Shown: positions 44,811 to 53,322 of the stretch, piece after piece
How positions within the stretch are numbered: the stretch's first letter is position 1
How the letters are laid out: each line of letters opens with the position of its first letter
Origin: Geobacteraceae bacterium
GTDB lineage: Bacteria > Desulfobacterota > Desulfuromonadia > Geobacterales > Geobacteraceae
NCBI GenBank assembly: GCA_024281055.1
Contig: JAMXLF010000070.1
Location: 1-64,000 of the forward strand
Reading direction: 5' to 3'
Length of the DNA: 64,000 bases
Notes under the pieces: model-generated
Told to the model about the DNA's origin: nothing
The model's database searches: none
What the model saw: only the letters and a program-made list of their open reading frames with translations
Program-made: the position numbers and the translations under genes

Positions 44811-45527
44811 ATGAGCAAGAAGCAAAGAGCGTCTAAAATTTCGTTGGCAGTAGCGCTGGCTCTCGTAGTCCTCGTCCCGCTCAGTGCACAGGCGGCGAAC
44901 AAGCTGATCGTGATGGATTCGACCGGTACGGTTAACAAGTTCGTGGTAACGGATACGGGGTATGTCGGGGTCGGCACGGCTGCTCCGGCTGCTGCCGTCC
45001 ATGTCGAAGGCGCCGCTACCACCGACACGCTCATCATCTCTCATTTTACAGGAACTACACAAGGTGGCGGCGGTAATATCAACCTGTTCCACAACAACGC
45101 TTCTACAACAAATGGCGGTCTTCCTCAGCAATACGACCGACTTGGCAATATCCTTTTCGGTAGTTATATGACAGCAACTACCAGACAGGCGTCGGCCGGT
45201 GTTTCAGCGTATGCCGACGGATTATGGTCAAGCACTTCTGCCCCTACCTACCTCTCGTTCCAGACTACTCCCGTCGGTTCTTTGACCCGGGTTGAAAATC
45301 TTAAAATAGCTAGCAATGGAAACGTGGGGATCGGCACGGGGAGCCCTGGACAAAAGCTGGAAGTTAACGGCGGTATCAAGCTCAATACTGCAACGGCGCA
45401 GCCAACATGCAGCACCAGCACGCGCGGTACGCTTTGGTTTGCACGCAGCGGGACAGGCGTTGCCGATACTGTGCAAGTTTGTGCAAAAGATGCATCCGAA
45501 AATTATGCGTGGCACGCCCTCTATTAA
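44811..45527 (+). CDS. Small secreted tail-fibre-like protein
   Basis: 238 residues; ATG 44811 after GAAGGGGGAA. Signal peptide ISLAVALALVVLVPLSAQA. The mature protein has two copies of the VGIGT-sP-x-KLEVnG motif family (YVGVGTAAPAAAVHVEG near the start and NVGIGTGSPGQKLEVNGG near the end), as in phage tail-fibre and bacterial surface proteins made of trimeric beta-structures. A C-terminal CSTSTRGTLWFARSG...VQVCAKDASENYAWHAL segment has two cysteines that may pair. It is flanked by its own promoter and a strong terminator, so it is an independent unit between the two polysaccharide clusters. Function unknown; a surface or matrix structural protein is inferred. Confidence 0.75.
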   Translation: MSKKQRASKISLAVALALVVLVPLSAQAANKLIVMDSTGTVNKFVVTDTGYVGVGTAAPAAAVHVEGAATTDTLIISHFTGTTQGGGGNINLFHNNASTTNGGLPQQYDRLGNILFGSYMTATTRQASAGVSAYADGLWSSTSAPTYLSFQTTPVGSLTRVENLKIASNGNVGIGTGSPGQKLEVNGGIKLNTATAQPTCSTSTRGTLWFARSGTGVADTVQVCAKDASENYAWHALY

Positions 45528-45563
45528 ATAACTGCATTACTTGAAATTAGAGATACGTCAAAT

Positions 45564-45607
45564 AAAGGGAGGCCCAAACCACGAGGGGGTTTGGGTCTTT
45601 CCCTTTT
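45564..45607 (+). terminator. Rho-independent terminator after the tail-fibre-like gene
   Basis: AAAGGGA-GGCCCAAACC pairs with GGTTTGGGTC-TTTCCCTTT around a short ACGAGGG loop, followed by TTTT. It lies 37 bases after the stop at 45527 and only 20 bases before the next gene, separating the secreted protein from the chain-length gene. Confidence 0.8.
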
Positions 45608-45626
45608 ATGAGCCAGTGGAGTATTC

Positions 45627-46865
45627 ATGAGTCACCCTTCAGATATCCCCACCACCCCGTCGACAAAGCCTCATCAGCAAGATTCGGAGCTTGGCCTGCT
45701 TGATTATCTGGAACTTTTTGCGAAGCACAGACGGACAGTCCTACGGATAACGTTTGCCGGATGCGTGTTGTGTGTCATTGTCAGCCTGATTCTGCCCAAT
45801 AAGTACGCAAGTACGGCTCAAATCCTTCCTCCTCAACAGGACTCCGGCCTTCTCGGTGTCTTAATGATGGGATCCAACTCCGGCATGGGACTGGGCAGCA
45901 TGGCTGCCGACCTTTTGGGGAAGGCTAACCCGGTGGACAGGTATGAAAGCATTCTCAATAGCGAGGCAATCAAAGATGCGATAATAGATCGATTTCGTTT
46001 GATGGATGTTTATAAACAAAAGTACCGGCTTTACACGTATAAACAGGTGGACAAGCATGTAAAAATAAAAGCCGGAAAGAAGGACGGAATCATAACGATC
46101 ACAGTTGAAGATAAAAATCCGCAGCGCGCAGCGGACATGGCCAATGCTTTTGTGGAAGAACTGGACAAATTACTTACTCGCATCAATATTGGTGATGCAA
46201 GCCAGGACAAAGCGTACGTCGAGCAGCAGCTGACAAAAGCAAAGTCGGATCTTGCCAGGGCAGAAGATAACCTGAAGACGTTCCAGGCAAAGAACAAGAC
46301 GCCTGATGTCGTCGAACAGGCAAAGGGTACGATTAAAGGAGTCGGTGACCTCGAGGGACAGCTTGCCATCGAGGAAGTAAAGCTGGAAGGTATGCGGCGC
46401 TCGTTTACCGATAGCAATGAAGCTGTCAAAAACCAGCAGGCGATAGTTGCCAGCATGAAGGCACACATTGCAAAATTCGAAGGAAGCAGACATGCTGCGG
46501 CCGTACCAGGTGTCGGGTCCGTTCCTGAACTTGCACAACAATATCTTCGCTTAATACGTGAAGTCAAAATTCAAGAAGCTATCGTTGAGCTTTTGACAAA
46601 ACAGAGCGAGATATCAAAGCTGACTGCGGAAAAAGATTACGCATCGATTCAGTTCATACAGAAGGCGCGTGTTGCAGATACTAAAAGTAAACCAATACGC
46701 TGGCTGATTGTCTTGGTCGGAACAATTGCATCTGGAATTATAGGAATGTTATATGCGACTTTCATTGAATCTACTGCTAAAATGACAGAGGAACAGAAAG
46801 AACGTTGGCGTAGGTTGAAAATGATGTTGCCCACCATGCCTCGGTGGCGATTGCGTATGCAATAA
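45627..46865 (+). CDS. wzz: Wzz-type chain-length determinant, second cluster
   Basis: 412 residues; ATG 45627 with AGTGGAG upstream. Helix 1 (VLRITFAGCVLCVIVSLIL) near 35-53 is followed by PNKYASTAQILPPQQDSG, typical of Wzz. A long helical middle (EQQLTKAKSDLARAEDNLKT) leads to helix 2 (WLIVLVGTIASGIIGMLYATF) near the C-terminus. No kinase domain. It sets polymer length for the plus-strand cluster, together with the flippase at 47067 and the polymerase at 58178. It differs strongly from the GumC-like protein at 41203, so it is not a recent duplicate. Confidence 0.88.
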   Translation: MSHPSDIPTTPSTKPHQQDSELGLLDYLELFAKHRRTVLRITFAGCVLCVIVSLILPNKYASTAQILPPQQDSGLLGVLMMGSNSGMGLGSMAADLLGKANPVDRYESILNSEAIKDAIIDRFRLMDVYKQKYRLYTYKQVDKHVKIKAGKKDGIITITVEDKNPQRAADMANAFVEELDKLLTRINIGDASQDKAYVEQQLTKAKSDLARAEDNLKTFQAKNKTPDVVEQAKGTIKGVGDLEGQLAIEEVKLEGMRRSFTDSNEAVKNQQAIVASMKAHIAKFEGSRHAAAVPGVGSVPELAQQYLRLIREVKIQEAIVELLTKQSEISKLTAEKDYASIQFIQKARVADTKSKPIRWLIVLVGTIASGIIGMLYATFIESTAKMTEEQKERWRRLKMMLPTMPRWRLRMQ

Positions 46866-47066
46866 TCATGGTGTGCACTGACCTTGGCTGCCAGAGATTA
46901 AGCTAAGAGAAAATGCGAGGCCTTTCTCAACACCCGTTCCAGTTTACCTGTAAAAGAACTTTTGTCACCCTATTTCTATTGACGCCCGTTGCGAGTTGGT
47001 GAAGTTTCGGAAATGGTTAGGAAGATGAGGGAGAAAACCCCGTCTTATATGGGAACTTAAAGCCTG

Positions 47067-48560
47067 ATGTTAAATTTTCGACTCAAGTCTCTCCATAGCA
47101 AGTGCTGGAATTCTCCGACGCTCATGACTTGGGCGAGCTTTCTTTGCCGTTCGCTCAGTATGATCGTTGTCTTACCCCTGTTGTTGACGAGACTCGAAAC
47201 GGCTGAAATTACAATCTGGTATCTCTTTATGACCCTGATTGGGTTGCAAGCAGTTGTGGATGCCGGTTTCAGCCCGACATTCACCCGTGCCGTAGCCTAT
47301 GGAATGGGCGGGGTAAGTTTACAAGAACTGAACGTTTCCCGGCACGCTGTTAATGATATCAATAATTCGCAGACCCTAGGCCCCATAATTGCCACTATGA
47401 AGCGAGTCTACCTGCTGCTCGGGATTGTCTGGACCCTCTTGCTGGTCGTTTTGGGTACCCTTGTGTTAGCAAAACCCATGTCTGCAGTTAGGGACGTCCA
47501 GAATGCATGGGTTGCCTGGGCAGTCATCGTAATTGTCTCGTGGTGTTCTCTCCAAGGCACAATGTACGGGGCCTATCTCCAAGGAATAAACCAGATTGCC
47601 CTCCTTCGCCGATGGGAAACCGTAACTGTCTTGGGAAGCATTGCAACAAGCGCTTTAGTGCTTCTTTCTGGGGGTGGGTTGCTTGGCCTTGTAATTGCGA
47701 ACCAAAGTTGGCAGATAGTCTTCGCATTACGAAACTGGTGGCTGGCGCAAAAAGCTGAACACGGTTTGCTTCGTCGATGCAGGGGTAATTTTTCCCGGGA
47801 AGTGTTTCGTGCCATGTGGCCGAGCACTTGGCGTAGTGGGTTGGGCATTCTGATGAGCTACGGCTTGATTCAAGCAAGCGGGATCATCTATGCCCAAGTT
47901 GGCAAGACCGAGGATATTGCGGCTTACCTCTTAGGGCTGCGGCTGGTCCAGATGGTAAGTCAATTCTCACAGGCGCCATTTTATAGCAAAATCCCCATAC
48001 TTTCACGTTATTATGCAGAAGGGCGACATCAAGAACTCATTGAAACTGCCAAAAGGGGGATGTTATTATCACATTTCTCATTTGTTTTGGGGATCGTTTC
48101 TCTGGGGCTTGCGGGAGAACCGCTACTTACCCTGATGAGGAGCCATGCGTCTTTCCCCGAAAGCGGGCTCTGGGCGTTTATGGGGATGGCCTTTTTTGTC
48201 GAACGCTACGGAGCTATGCATATCCAGCTGTACAGTACGACTAATCATATCATTTGGCATACGGCCAATGGCATCTCCGGAGCCATATACATTATCGTCA
48301 GTCTTTTGTTGTTCCAGGCAATCGGTGTTTTTGCCTTTCCTGCAGGCATTTTTATCGGTTATGCAGGATTTTACTCGTGGTATGCAGCTGTTCACGCATA
48401 TCGGTACTTCAAGATGAATTTTCTTTCTTTTGAGCGAGGAGCAGCATTGGTCCCCTTTGTAATTATCGTTTTTTACTTTGGGGCATGCATTTTTGCATCA
48501 ACTTATGATTTTAGTTACATAAAATTACAAAAAATGCATGCGCACAAGGTCCCTGCATGA
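47067..48560 (+). CDS. wzx: Wzx-type oligosaccharide flippase, second cluster
   Basis: 497 residues with about twelve membrane spans (LSMIVVLPLLLTRL, ITIWYLFMTLIGLQAVVDAG at the start; FVIIVFYFGACIFAS at the end). LQAVVDAGFSPTFTRAVAYGMGG matches the Wzx/MATE pattern at helix 2-3. It moves lipid-linked oligosaccharide to the periplasmic face. The 201 bases between it and the chain-length gene hold nothing I recognise. The stop overlaps the next start (ATGA at 48557), coupling it to the cytidylyltransferase. Confidence 0.8.
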   Translation: MLNFRLKSLHSKCWNSPTLMTWASFLCRSLSMIVVLPLLLTRLETAEITIWYLFMTLIGLQAVVDAGFSPTFTRAVAYGMGGVSLQELNVSRHAVNDINNSQTLGPIIATMKRVYLLLGIVWTLLLVVLGTLVLAKPMSAVRDVQNAWVAWAVIVIVSWCSLQGTMYGAYLQGINQIALLRRWETVTVLGSIATSALVLLSGGGLLGLVIANQSWQIVFALRNWWLAQKAEHGLLRRCRGNFSREVFRAMWPSTWRSGLGILMSYGLIQASGIIYAQVGKTEDIAAYLLGLRLVQMVSQFSQAPFYSKIPILSRYYAEGRHQELIETAKRGMLLSHFSFVLGIVSLGLAGEPLLTLMRSHASFPESGLWAFMGMAFFVERYGAMHIQLYSTTNHIIWHTANGISGAIYIIVSLLLFQAIGVFAFPAGIFIGYAGFYSWYAAVHAYRYFKMNFLSFERGAALVPFVIIVFYFGACIFASTYDFSYIKLQKMHAHKVPA

Positions 48561-49240
48561 AAATAACGGCTCTGCTTCCCATGAAAGGACATTCCGAGCG
48601 CGTCCCCAATAAAAATATGCGTCCTTTTAACGGGCGTCCCCTCTACCATTGCGTTGCCGAAGTGCTGGAACGCTCGCGGTACATCTCTTCTTTTGTTATC
48701 AATACCGACAGTGAAGTCATTGCGATGGATGCGACCAGGCGTTTCTCAAAGGTTTCGATCGTCGATCGGCCCGAGGAACTGCGTGGTGATTTTGTGCCGA
48801 TGAACGACATAATCGGTTATGATCTGTCAGTCTGCGACGATGAACATTTTCTCCAGACCCACAGCACAAACCCTCTGCTGACGGTTGAAACCCTCGACAG
48901 AGCTGTCGAGGTCTATTTCAGATCGCTAAGTGAATTCGACAGCCTTTTGTCCGTCACGCGGCTGCAAACCAGACTCTACTGGCAATCGGGACTGCCGGTG
49001 AACCATGACCCGAAGGAACTGCTTCGTACCCAGGACCTGCCGCCGATCTTCGAGGAAAATTCCAATTTTTATCTTTTTTCTAAATCTTCGTTTTTCTCTG
49101 CCGGAAACAAAAGAATTGGCCTGAAGCCAAAGATGTTCGAAATGAACAAACTTGAGGCTGTGGACATAGACGAGGAAGAAGATTTCCGTTTGGCTGAGCT
49201 CCTTTACGGGATGCGGAAGGGATATGGTGACCAGGCGTGA
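48557..49240 (+). CDS. CMP-acylneuraminate synthetase-like cytidylyltransferase
   Basis: 227 residues. The N-terminal ALLPMKGHSERVPNKNMRPFNGRPL is the CTP-binding P-loop of NeuA/KdsB-type enzymes, and INTDSEVIAMDA and THSTNPLLTVETLDRAV give the metal and sugar-binding blocks. It couples CMP to an acidic sugar or related acid. No NeuB, NeuC, KdsA or pseudaminic/legionaminic genes are near; instead a pyruvate aldolase and a 2-hydroxyacid dehydrogenase follow with overlapping ends (GTGA at 49237). The substrate is therefore probably not standard sialic acid or Kdo. Related enzymes also make CMP-phosphonates, which matters given the PEP mutase in the other cluster. Confidence 0.85.
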   Translation: MKITALLPMKGHSERVPNKNMRPFNGRPLYHCVAEVLERSRYISSFVINTDSEVIAMDATRRFSKVSIVDRPEELRGDFVPMNDIIGYDLSVCDDEHFLQTHSTNPLLTVETLDRAVEVYFRSLSEFDSLLSVTRLQTRLYWQSGLPVNHDPKELLRTQDLPPIFEENSNFYLFSKSSFFSAGNKRIGLKPKMFEMNKLEAVDIDEEEDFRLAELLYGMRKGYGDQA

Positions 49241-50019
49241 AACTCAAGCAGCTATTGAAGAGCAACCAACCTGTGGTGGGTTCGTGGATTAATACATCCA
49301 GCACAGTTGTGGCTGAAATGATGGCATCTGTCGGCTTTGATTTCTTGACGGTGGATGTTGAGCACTCTGCTGTGGATCTGGTCCAGACCCAGACACTGTT
49401 CCAGGCAATGAAATCGGGTAACCCTGAATGTGCGCCGTTGGTCCGTCTTGCCGGCAACAGTTATGCGGAAACGAAACGGTACTTGGATGCCGGGGCTTCC
49501 GGCGTAATCGCGCCTTTTATCAACTCGGCTGAAGAGGCGCGCGAGCTGGTCAGATCGGTCAAATATCCGCCGGCAGGGATGAGGGGCGTCGGTTTCTGCC
49601 GTGCCAACGGATACGGAATGCACTTGGAGGACGCGGTGGCGGTTGCCAATGCAGAAACCTTTGTCTGTGTGCAAATCGAACACGAACAAGCCGTACGAAA
49701 TATTGACGGAATTCTAGATGTCGAGGGGATCGACGCCATTATTGTCGGTCCTTACGATTTGTCCGCATCTTTGGGTGTGACAGCGCAGTTCGAGCACCCC
49801 AAGATGCTTGCCGCCATGGATGCAATCGGGGCAGCCTGCCAGCGGCACGGCATTGCTGCCGGCATCCATGTAGTGCAACCTGATGTGGCCGATGTGCTCC
49901 GCAGATACCGGCAAGGCTATCGTTTTATCGCCTACAGTCTGGACATCACCATGCTGATGAACGCCTGTATGTCAGGCCTGGCTGAAATACGCAGACTAAT
50001 TGCTGCTGAGGAAGGGTAG
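49237..50019 (+). CDS. HpcH/HpaI-family class II aldolase
   Basis: 260 residues; GTG start overlapping the previous stop. TVDVEHSAVDL holds the catalytic His of the D-x-E-H motif. APLVRLAGNSY has the pyruvate-binding Arg, QIEHEQAVRNI the metal-binding Glu and IIVGPYDLSASLG the metal-binding Asp. These are all the active-site elements of HpaI/RhmA/GarL-type pyruvate aldolases. Such enzymes join or split pyruvate and an aldehyde to form a 4-hydroxy-2-oxo acid. Next to a CMP transferase it could build a non-canonical ulosonic-type acid; a catabolic role seems unlikely in this setting. The precise aldehyde cannot be told. Confidence 0.88.
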   Translation: MKLKQLLKSNQPVVGSWINTSSTVVAEMMASVGFDFLTVDVEHSAVDLVQTQTLFQAMKSGNPECAPLVRLAGNSYAETKRYLDAGASGVIAPFINSAEEARELVRSVKYPPAGMRGVGFCRANGYGMHLEDAVAVANAETFVCVQIEHEQAVRNIDGILDVEGIDAIIVGPYDLSASLGVTAQFEHPKMLAAMDAIGAACQRHGIAAGIHVVQPDVADVLRRYRQGYRFIAYSLDITMLMNACMSGLAEIRRLIAAEEG

Positions 50020-50020
50020 C

Positions 50021-50944
50021 ATGAGAACCATCCTGATCACAACATCAACGTTCGGTGAGCAGTCTCCTGAACTTATTGCTTCACTTGAAGCAGCCGACTT
50101 CAAGGTGGTACTCAATCCCCATCGGAGGAAACTGACAGAATCTGAAGTTGGTGCCCTGATTCAGGAGTACCGTCCAGTGGGAATGATTGCAGGCGTTGAG
50201 CCGCTCACGCGGGCCGTCATGACATCGGCCCCATTTCTGAAGGTTATTTCCCGGTGTGGGATAGGCATGGATTCGGTCGATCTGACGGCCGCGGAAGAGC
50301 TGGGCATTCTTGTTATGAATACCCCCGACGCCCCCACTATACCGGTTGCCGAGCTGACCATCGGCTTGATTCTGGCACTGCTGCGCGGCCTTCACCGTTC
50401 CGATGCATCCATTCGGCAGCACGGATGGGAACGGCCGATGGGGGCACTGCTGCATGGAAAGACGCTCGGAATAATTGGCTGTGGACGCATCGGGTCATGT
50501 GTGGCAAAAATTGCCACCGCCTTCGGCTGTAAGGTGATCGGCAACGATCCCTACCGGTCCGACCATCACTGTCTTGAGCTGATCTCCCTTGAAAGTCTGC
50601 TGCAGATATCCGACGTGATTTCGCTTCACCTTCCCTATACGGAACAGACCCACCATATTGTGGATGAAGAGCGGATAAAGCTGATGAAACAGGGGGCCGT
50701 CCTCGTCAACGCGTCCCGCGGAGGCCTTGTCGACGAGGAAGCTCTTGCCGAGGCACTGAGAGATGGCAGGCTCTCCGGCGCAGCACTTGATTGCTTTGAA
50801 CATGAACCGTATACGGGCCCGCTGGTTTCTGTGGAAAATACCCTTCTAACAGGCCATATCGGTTCGTATGCCTGCGAAGGACGTATGATCATGGAGCGGC
50901 AGGCAGCGGAAAATCTGCTGAATGGTCTGCGCGATTTGAAATAA
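50021..50944 (+). CDS. D-2-hydroxyacid dehydrogenase (phosphoglycerate dehydrogenase-like)
   Basis: ATG 50021 (MRTILITTSTFG) after GAGGAAGGG; an upstream start in frame adds seven residues. 307 residues. RCGIGMDSVDL, GIIGCGRIGS and VNASRGGLVDEEAL (catalytic Arg) with LLTGHIGSY (catalytic His) are complete. It follows the aldolase by one base after its stop, so it likely reduces a 2-oxoacid made there or supplies a 2-oxoacid. Similar in fold to the dehydrogenase next to PEP mutase at 33844 but clearly diverged. Both clusters thus pair an isocitrate-lyase-superfamily-like barrel with a 2-hydroxyacid dehydrogenase. Confidence 0.88.
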   Translation: MRTILITTSTFGEQSPELIASLEAADFKVVLNPHRRKLTESEVGALIQEYRPVGMIAGVEPLTRAVMTSAPFLKVISRCGIGMDSVDLTAAEELGILVMNTPDAPTIPVAELTIGLILALLRGLHRSDASIRQHGWERPMGALLHGKTLGIIGCGRIGSCVAKIATAFGCKVIGNDPYRSDHHCLELISLESLLQISDVISLHLPYTEQTHHIVDEERIKLMKQGAVLVNASRGGLVDEEALAEALRDGRLSGAALDCFEHEPYTGPLVSVENTLLTGHIGSYACEGRMIMERQAAENLLNGLRDLK

Positions 50945-50981
50945 GAACCGGCTACAGGATTGCTCAAGCGGAGATACCAAG

Positions 50982-51935
50982 ATGAAGATTCTGGTTACGG
51001 GGGGCTCTGGTTTTCTCGGCAGCCATGTCGCTGATGCTCTGACCGAGGCAGGGCACGATGTTTCCGTATATGATGTGCAGCCTTCTCCCTACTTGAGGGC
51101 CGGGCAGCGTATGATCATCGGAGATATTCTCGACCAGCCGTCGCTGGAGCATGCGGTGGCCGGTTCCGATGCAATTTACCACTTTGCCGGCATTGCCGAT
51201 ATAGACGAGTGTACCAACAGACCTGTAGATACCGTCAAATACAATATTCTCGGCACGGTCAATTTGCTTGAGGCCGCGCGGAAGGCAAATATTAAACGGT
51301 TTGTGTTCGGCAGTTCGGCATACGTTTACAGCGATTCGGGCTATTTTTACCGTTCCAGCAAGCAAGCCTGCGAATCCTTTATAGAGAATTACAGCGAGCT
51401 TTTCGAACTGAAATATACCTGCCTGCGCTACGGGTCCCTGTACGGTACTCGCACCGATGAGCGTAACAGTATTTACAGACTCCTCCAGCAGGCACTTAGG
51501 GATGGCAGGATTACCTATCATGGGACCGGCGACGAATTGCGCGAATTCATCCACGTGCGCGATGCTGCTGAAATCAGCGTTAAAATTCTGGAGCCGGAGT
51601 TCGAAAACCAGTATATAACGCTGACCGGCAATGAAAAGATGCGCTATTGCGATCTCCTGGACATGCTCAAGGAAATGGTCGGCCCGCAGGTCTTGATAGA
51701 AATTCTGCCCTCTCAAAGAAAAGCCCATTACAAAATTACACCCTATAATTTCAGCCCGAAATTGGGCCGAAAACTGGTCAATAACCCACACATTGACATG
51801 GGACAGGGACTGTTGCAATGCATGGCTGAAATTTATGAAGAAATCCACCAGGAGAAGACAGAAGAGGGTGGATTGCTGGTCGACAGGATGCTCGAACGTG
51901 AAGAAGATATACCTTTCCCATTTTCTGAATCCTGA
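50982..51935 (+). CDS. NAD-dependent epimerase/dehydratase (extended SDR)
   Basis: 317 residues. ILVTGGSGFLGSHVADAL (GxxGxxG), IGDILDQ, IYHFAGIADIDEC, VFGSSAYVYSDSGYFYRSSKQACE (SSA and YxxxK catalytic set) and CLRYGSLYGTRTDERN define an extended SDR acting on a nucleotide sugar. The end contains a less typical glutamate-rich tail (EEIHQEKTEEGG), and its last 38 bases overlap the next gene. Epimerisation or dehydration of the nucleotide-linked acid made by its neighbours is inferred. Confidence 0.85.
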   Translation: MKILVTGGSGFLGSHVADALTEAGHDVSVYDVQPSPYLRAGQRMIIGDILDQPSLEHAVAGSDAIYHFAGIADIDECTNRPVDTVKYNILGTVNLLEAARKANIKRFVFGSSAYVYSDSGYFYRSSKQACESFIENYSELFELKYTCLRYGSLYGTRTDERNSIYRLLQQALRDGRITYHGTGDELREFIHVRDAAEISVKILEPEFENQYITLTGNEKMRYCDLLDMLKEMVGPQVLIEILPSQRKAHYKITPYNFSPKLGRKLVNNPHIDMGQGLLQCMAEIYEEIHQEKTEEGGLLVDRMLEREEDIPFPFSES

Positions 51936-52566
51936 TACCCCCTTTTATGGCGGTGACGGGACGTTTCAGTTCGAAATGCTGCGTTCGATGGAAAGTGGCG
52001 ACTCTTGCAACGCCGCCTTATGGTCGTTTCCCAATCATGCCGGAACTCACATCGACTTTCCTTGGCATTTTTGCCACAATGGTAGGAAACTTCACGACTA
52101 TTCGGCCGACTTCTGGAATTTCTGTACCGTGGCACTCGTAGACCTCTCCGAAGGAAAGAAATTGTCTGAGATCGGGCCGCAACAAATGGAAGATTGTAGA
52201 TTGCCCTCTTCCATTGAGTTGTTGTTAATCAAAACGGGGCACGGGTTCCTGAGGGCAGAACTTTCCTTTTGGCAGGATGGGCCCATTTTCCGACCCGAAC
52301 TTGCGGATTATCTTCGGGAATCCTGCCCGAAATTAAGAGCAATAGGTATGGACACCATCTCCATATCATCTTGGCGTGATCGTACCACAGGACGGGAAGC
52401 GCATAGGGCATTTCTTTGTGGAACGCCTCCTATCCTGCTGATAGAAGATATGGATCTGACAGGACTGAATCGTGACTCACTACTCACTACCGTTACGATC
52501 ACCCCCTTGTTGGTTTACAATGCCGATGCCTCACCATGCACAGTAATAGCGGAGATATACAAATGA
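51898..52566 (+). CDS. Metal-dependent cyclase-family hydrolase (kynurenine formamidase-like)
   Basis: The GTG at 51898 is chosen because it places KKIYLSHFLNPDTPFYGGDG at the N-terminus, as in the family; AGGA lies about 10 bases upstream. 222 residues. NHAGTHIDFPWHF is the metal-binding H-x-G-T-H-x-D-x-P-x-H-F motif, and IGMDTISIS and REAHRAFL give the remaining conserved blocks. Family members hydrolyse formyl/amide bonds or open and close lactones and lactams. In this module it might lactonise or hydrolyse an acid intermediate. Its stop overlaps the phosphatase start (ATGA). Confidence 0.8.
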   Translation: MKKIYLSHFLNPDTPFYGGDGTFQFEMLRSMESGDSCNAALWSFPNHAGTHIDFPWHFCHNGRKLHDYSADFWNFCTVALVDLSEGKKLSEIGPQQMEDCRLPSSIELLLIKTGHGFLRAELSFWQDGPIFRPELADYLRESCPKLRAIGMDTISISSWRDRTTGREAHRAFLCGTPPILLIEDMDLTGLNRDSLLTTVTITPLLVYNADASPCTVIAEIYK

Positions 52567-53201
52567 AGTGGCAAGCGGTTTTTTTTGATTTTGACGGCGT
52601 AATCCTCGATTCCGTGCATGCAAAGACTGAGGCGTTTGCCCAGATGTTCCGCCCTTTCGGAACCGATATTGAACAAGCGGTGGTTACTTACCATCTGGCG
52701 CATGGCGGAATCTCACGCTTCGAGAAGTTCAGGCACTACTATACCCATTTCCTCAACATTCCTGTTTCCGAAGACAGATTGCAGGAACTGGGCGAGGAAT
52801 TCTCCGAGCTCGTTCTTACGAAAATCCTGCAATCTCCGTTCATTGCCGGTGCAGAGGCTACTCTGGTAATGCTTAACGTTGAAAAGATCCCTGCCTATGT
52901 CGTTTCGGGTACTCCATCTGGTGAACTGGAATTCATTGTCGAGCGGAGGGGCTTAACGAAATTTTTCCGGGAAGTGCACGGTTCCCCTCGTTTTAAAGAG
53001 GAAATTCTCCTGGATGTTATCGGGCGGAACGGATTCGAGCCTGCCCGCTGCATCTTCCTTGGCGATGCCATGTCCGACTATAAAGCAGCTCACATCGTAG
53101 GCTTGAAATTCCTGGGAATCGTCTCGGAACAGACGCCGTTTCCATTTCCACCCGGCACCCCTGTTTCTAGTGTTGTTCAATGCAATTTTGAAGATTTTTA
53201 A
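52563..53201 (+). CDS. HAD-superfamily phosphatase
   Basis: ATG 52563 overlaps the cyclase stop. 212 residues. Motif I FFDFDGVILDSV with DxDG, motif II YVVSGTPSGELE, and motif IV ARCIFLGDAMSDYKAAH. The helical cap at residues about 15-85 places it with beta-phosphoglucomutase/phosphoglycolate phosphatase-like enzymes. It may dephosphorylate the sugar or acid intermediate before CMP activation, as KdsC does for Kdo-8-P. Last gene of the coupled 48.5-53.2 kb module; a 121-base gap follows. Confidence 0.85.
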   Translation: MKWQAVFFDFDGVILDSVHAKTEAFAQMFRPFGTDIEQAVVTYHLAHGGISRFEKFRHYYTHFLNIPVSEDRLQELGEEFSELVLTKILQSPFIAGAEATLVMLNVEKIPAYVVSGTPSGELEFIVERRGLTKFFREVHGSPRFKEEILLDVIGRNGFEPARCIFLGDAMSDYKAAHIVGLKFLGIVSEQTPFPFPPGTPVSSVVQCNFEDF

Positions 53202-53322
53202 AGAAGGGATGGCAGAACCTTGATATTTTCGCAAATTCTAGTTTTCGTTAATTAGGAAATTGATTTTAGCTGTTTACAGAGACAAAGCAATTAAACTATA
53301 GCCCTTTAGAAATGAGATAACG

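Noticed and set aside
48557-49240. Sialic, pseudaminic or legionaminic acid biosynthesis locus
   Set aside because: The CMP transferase is present, but no NeuB-type synthase, NeuC/PseB/LegB-type enzymes or other diagnostic genes accompany it.
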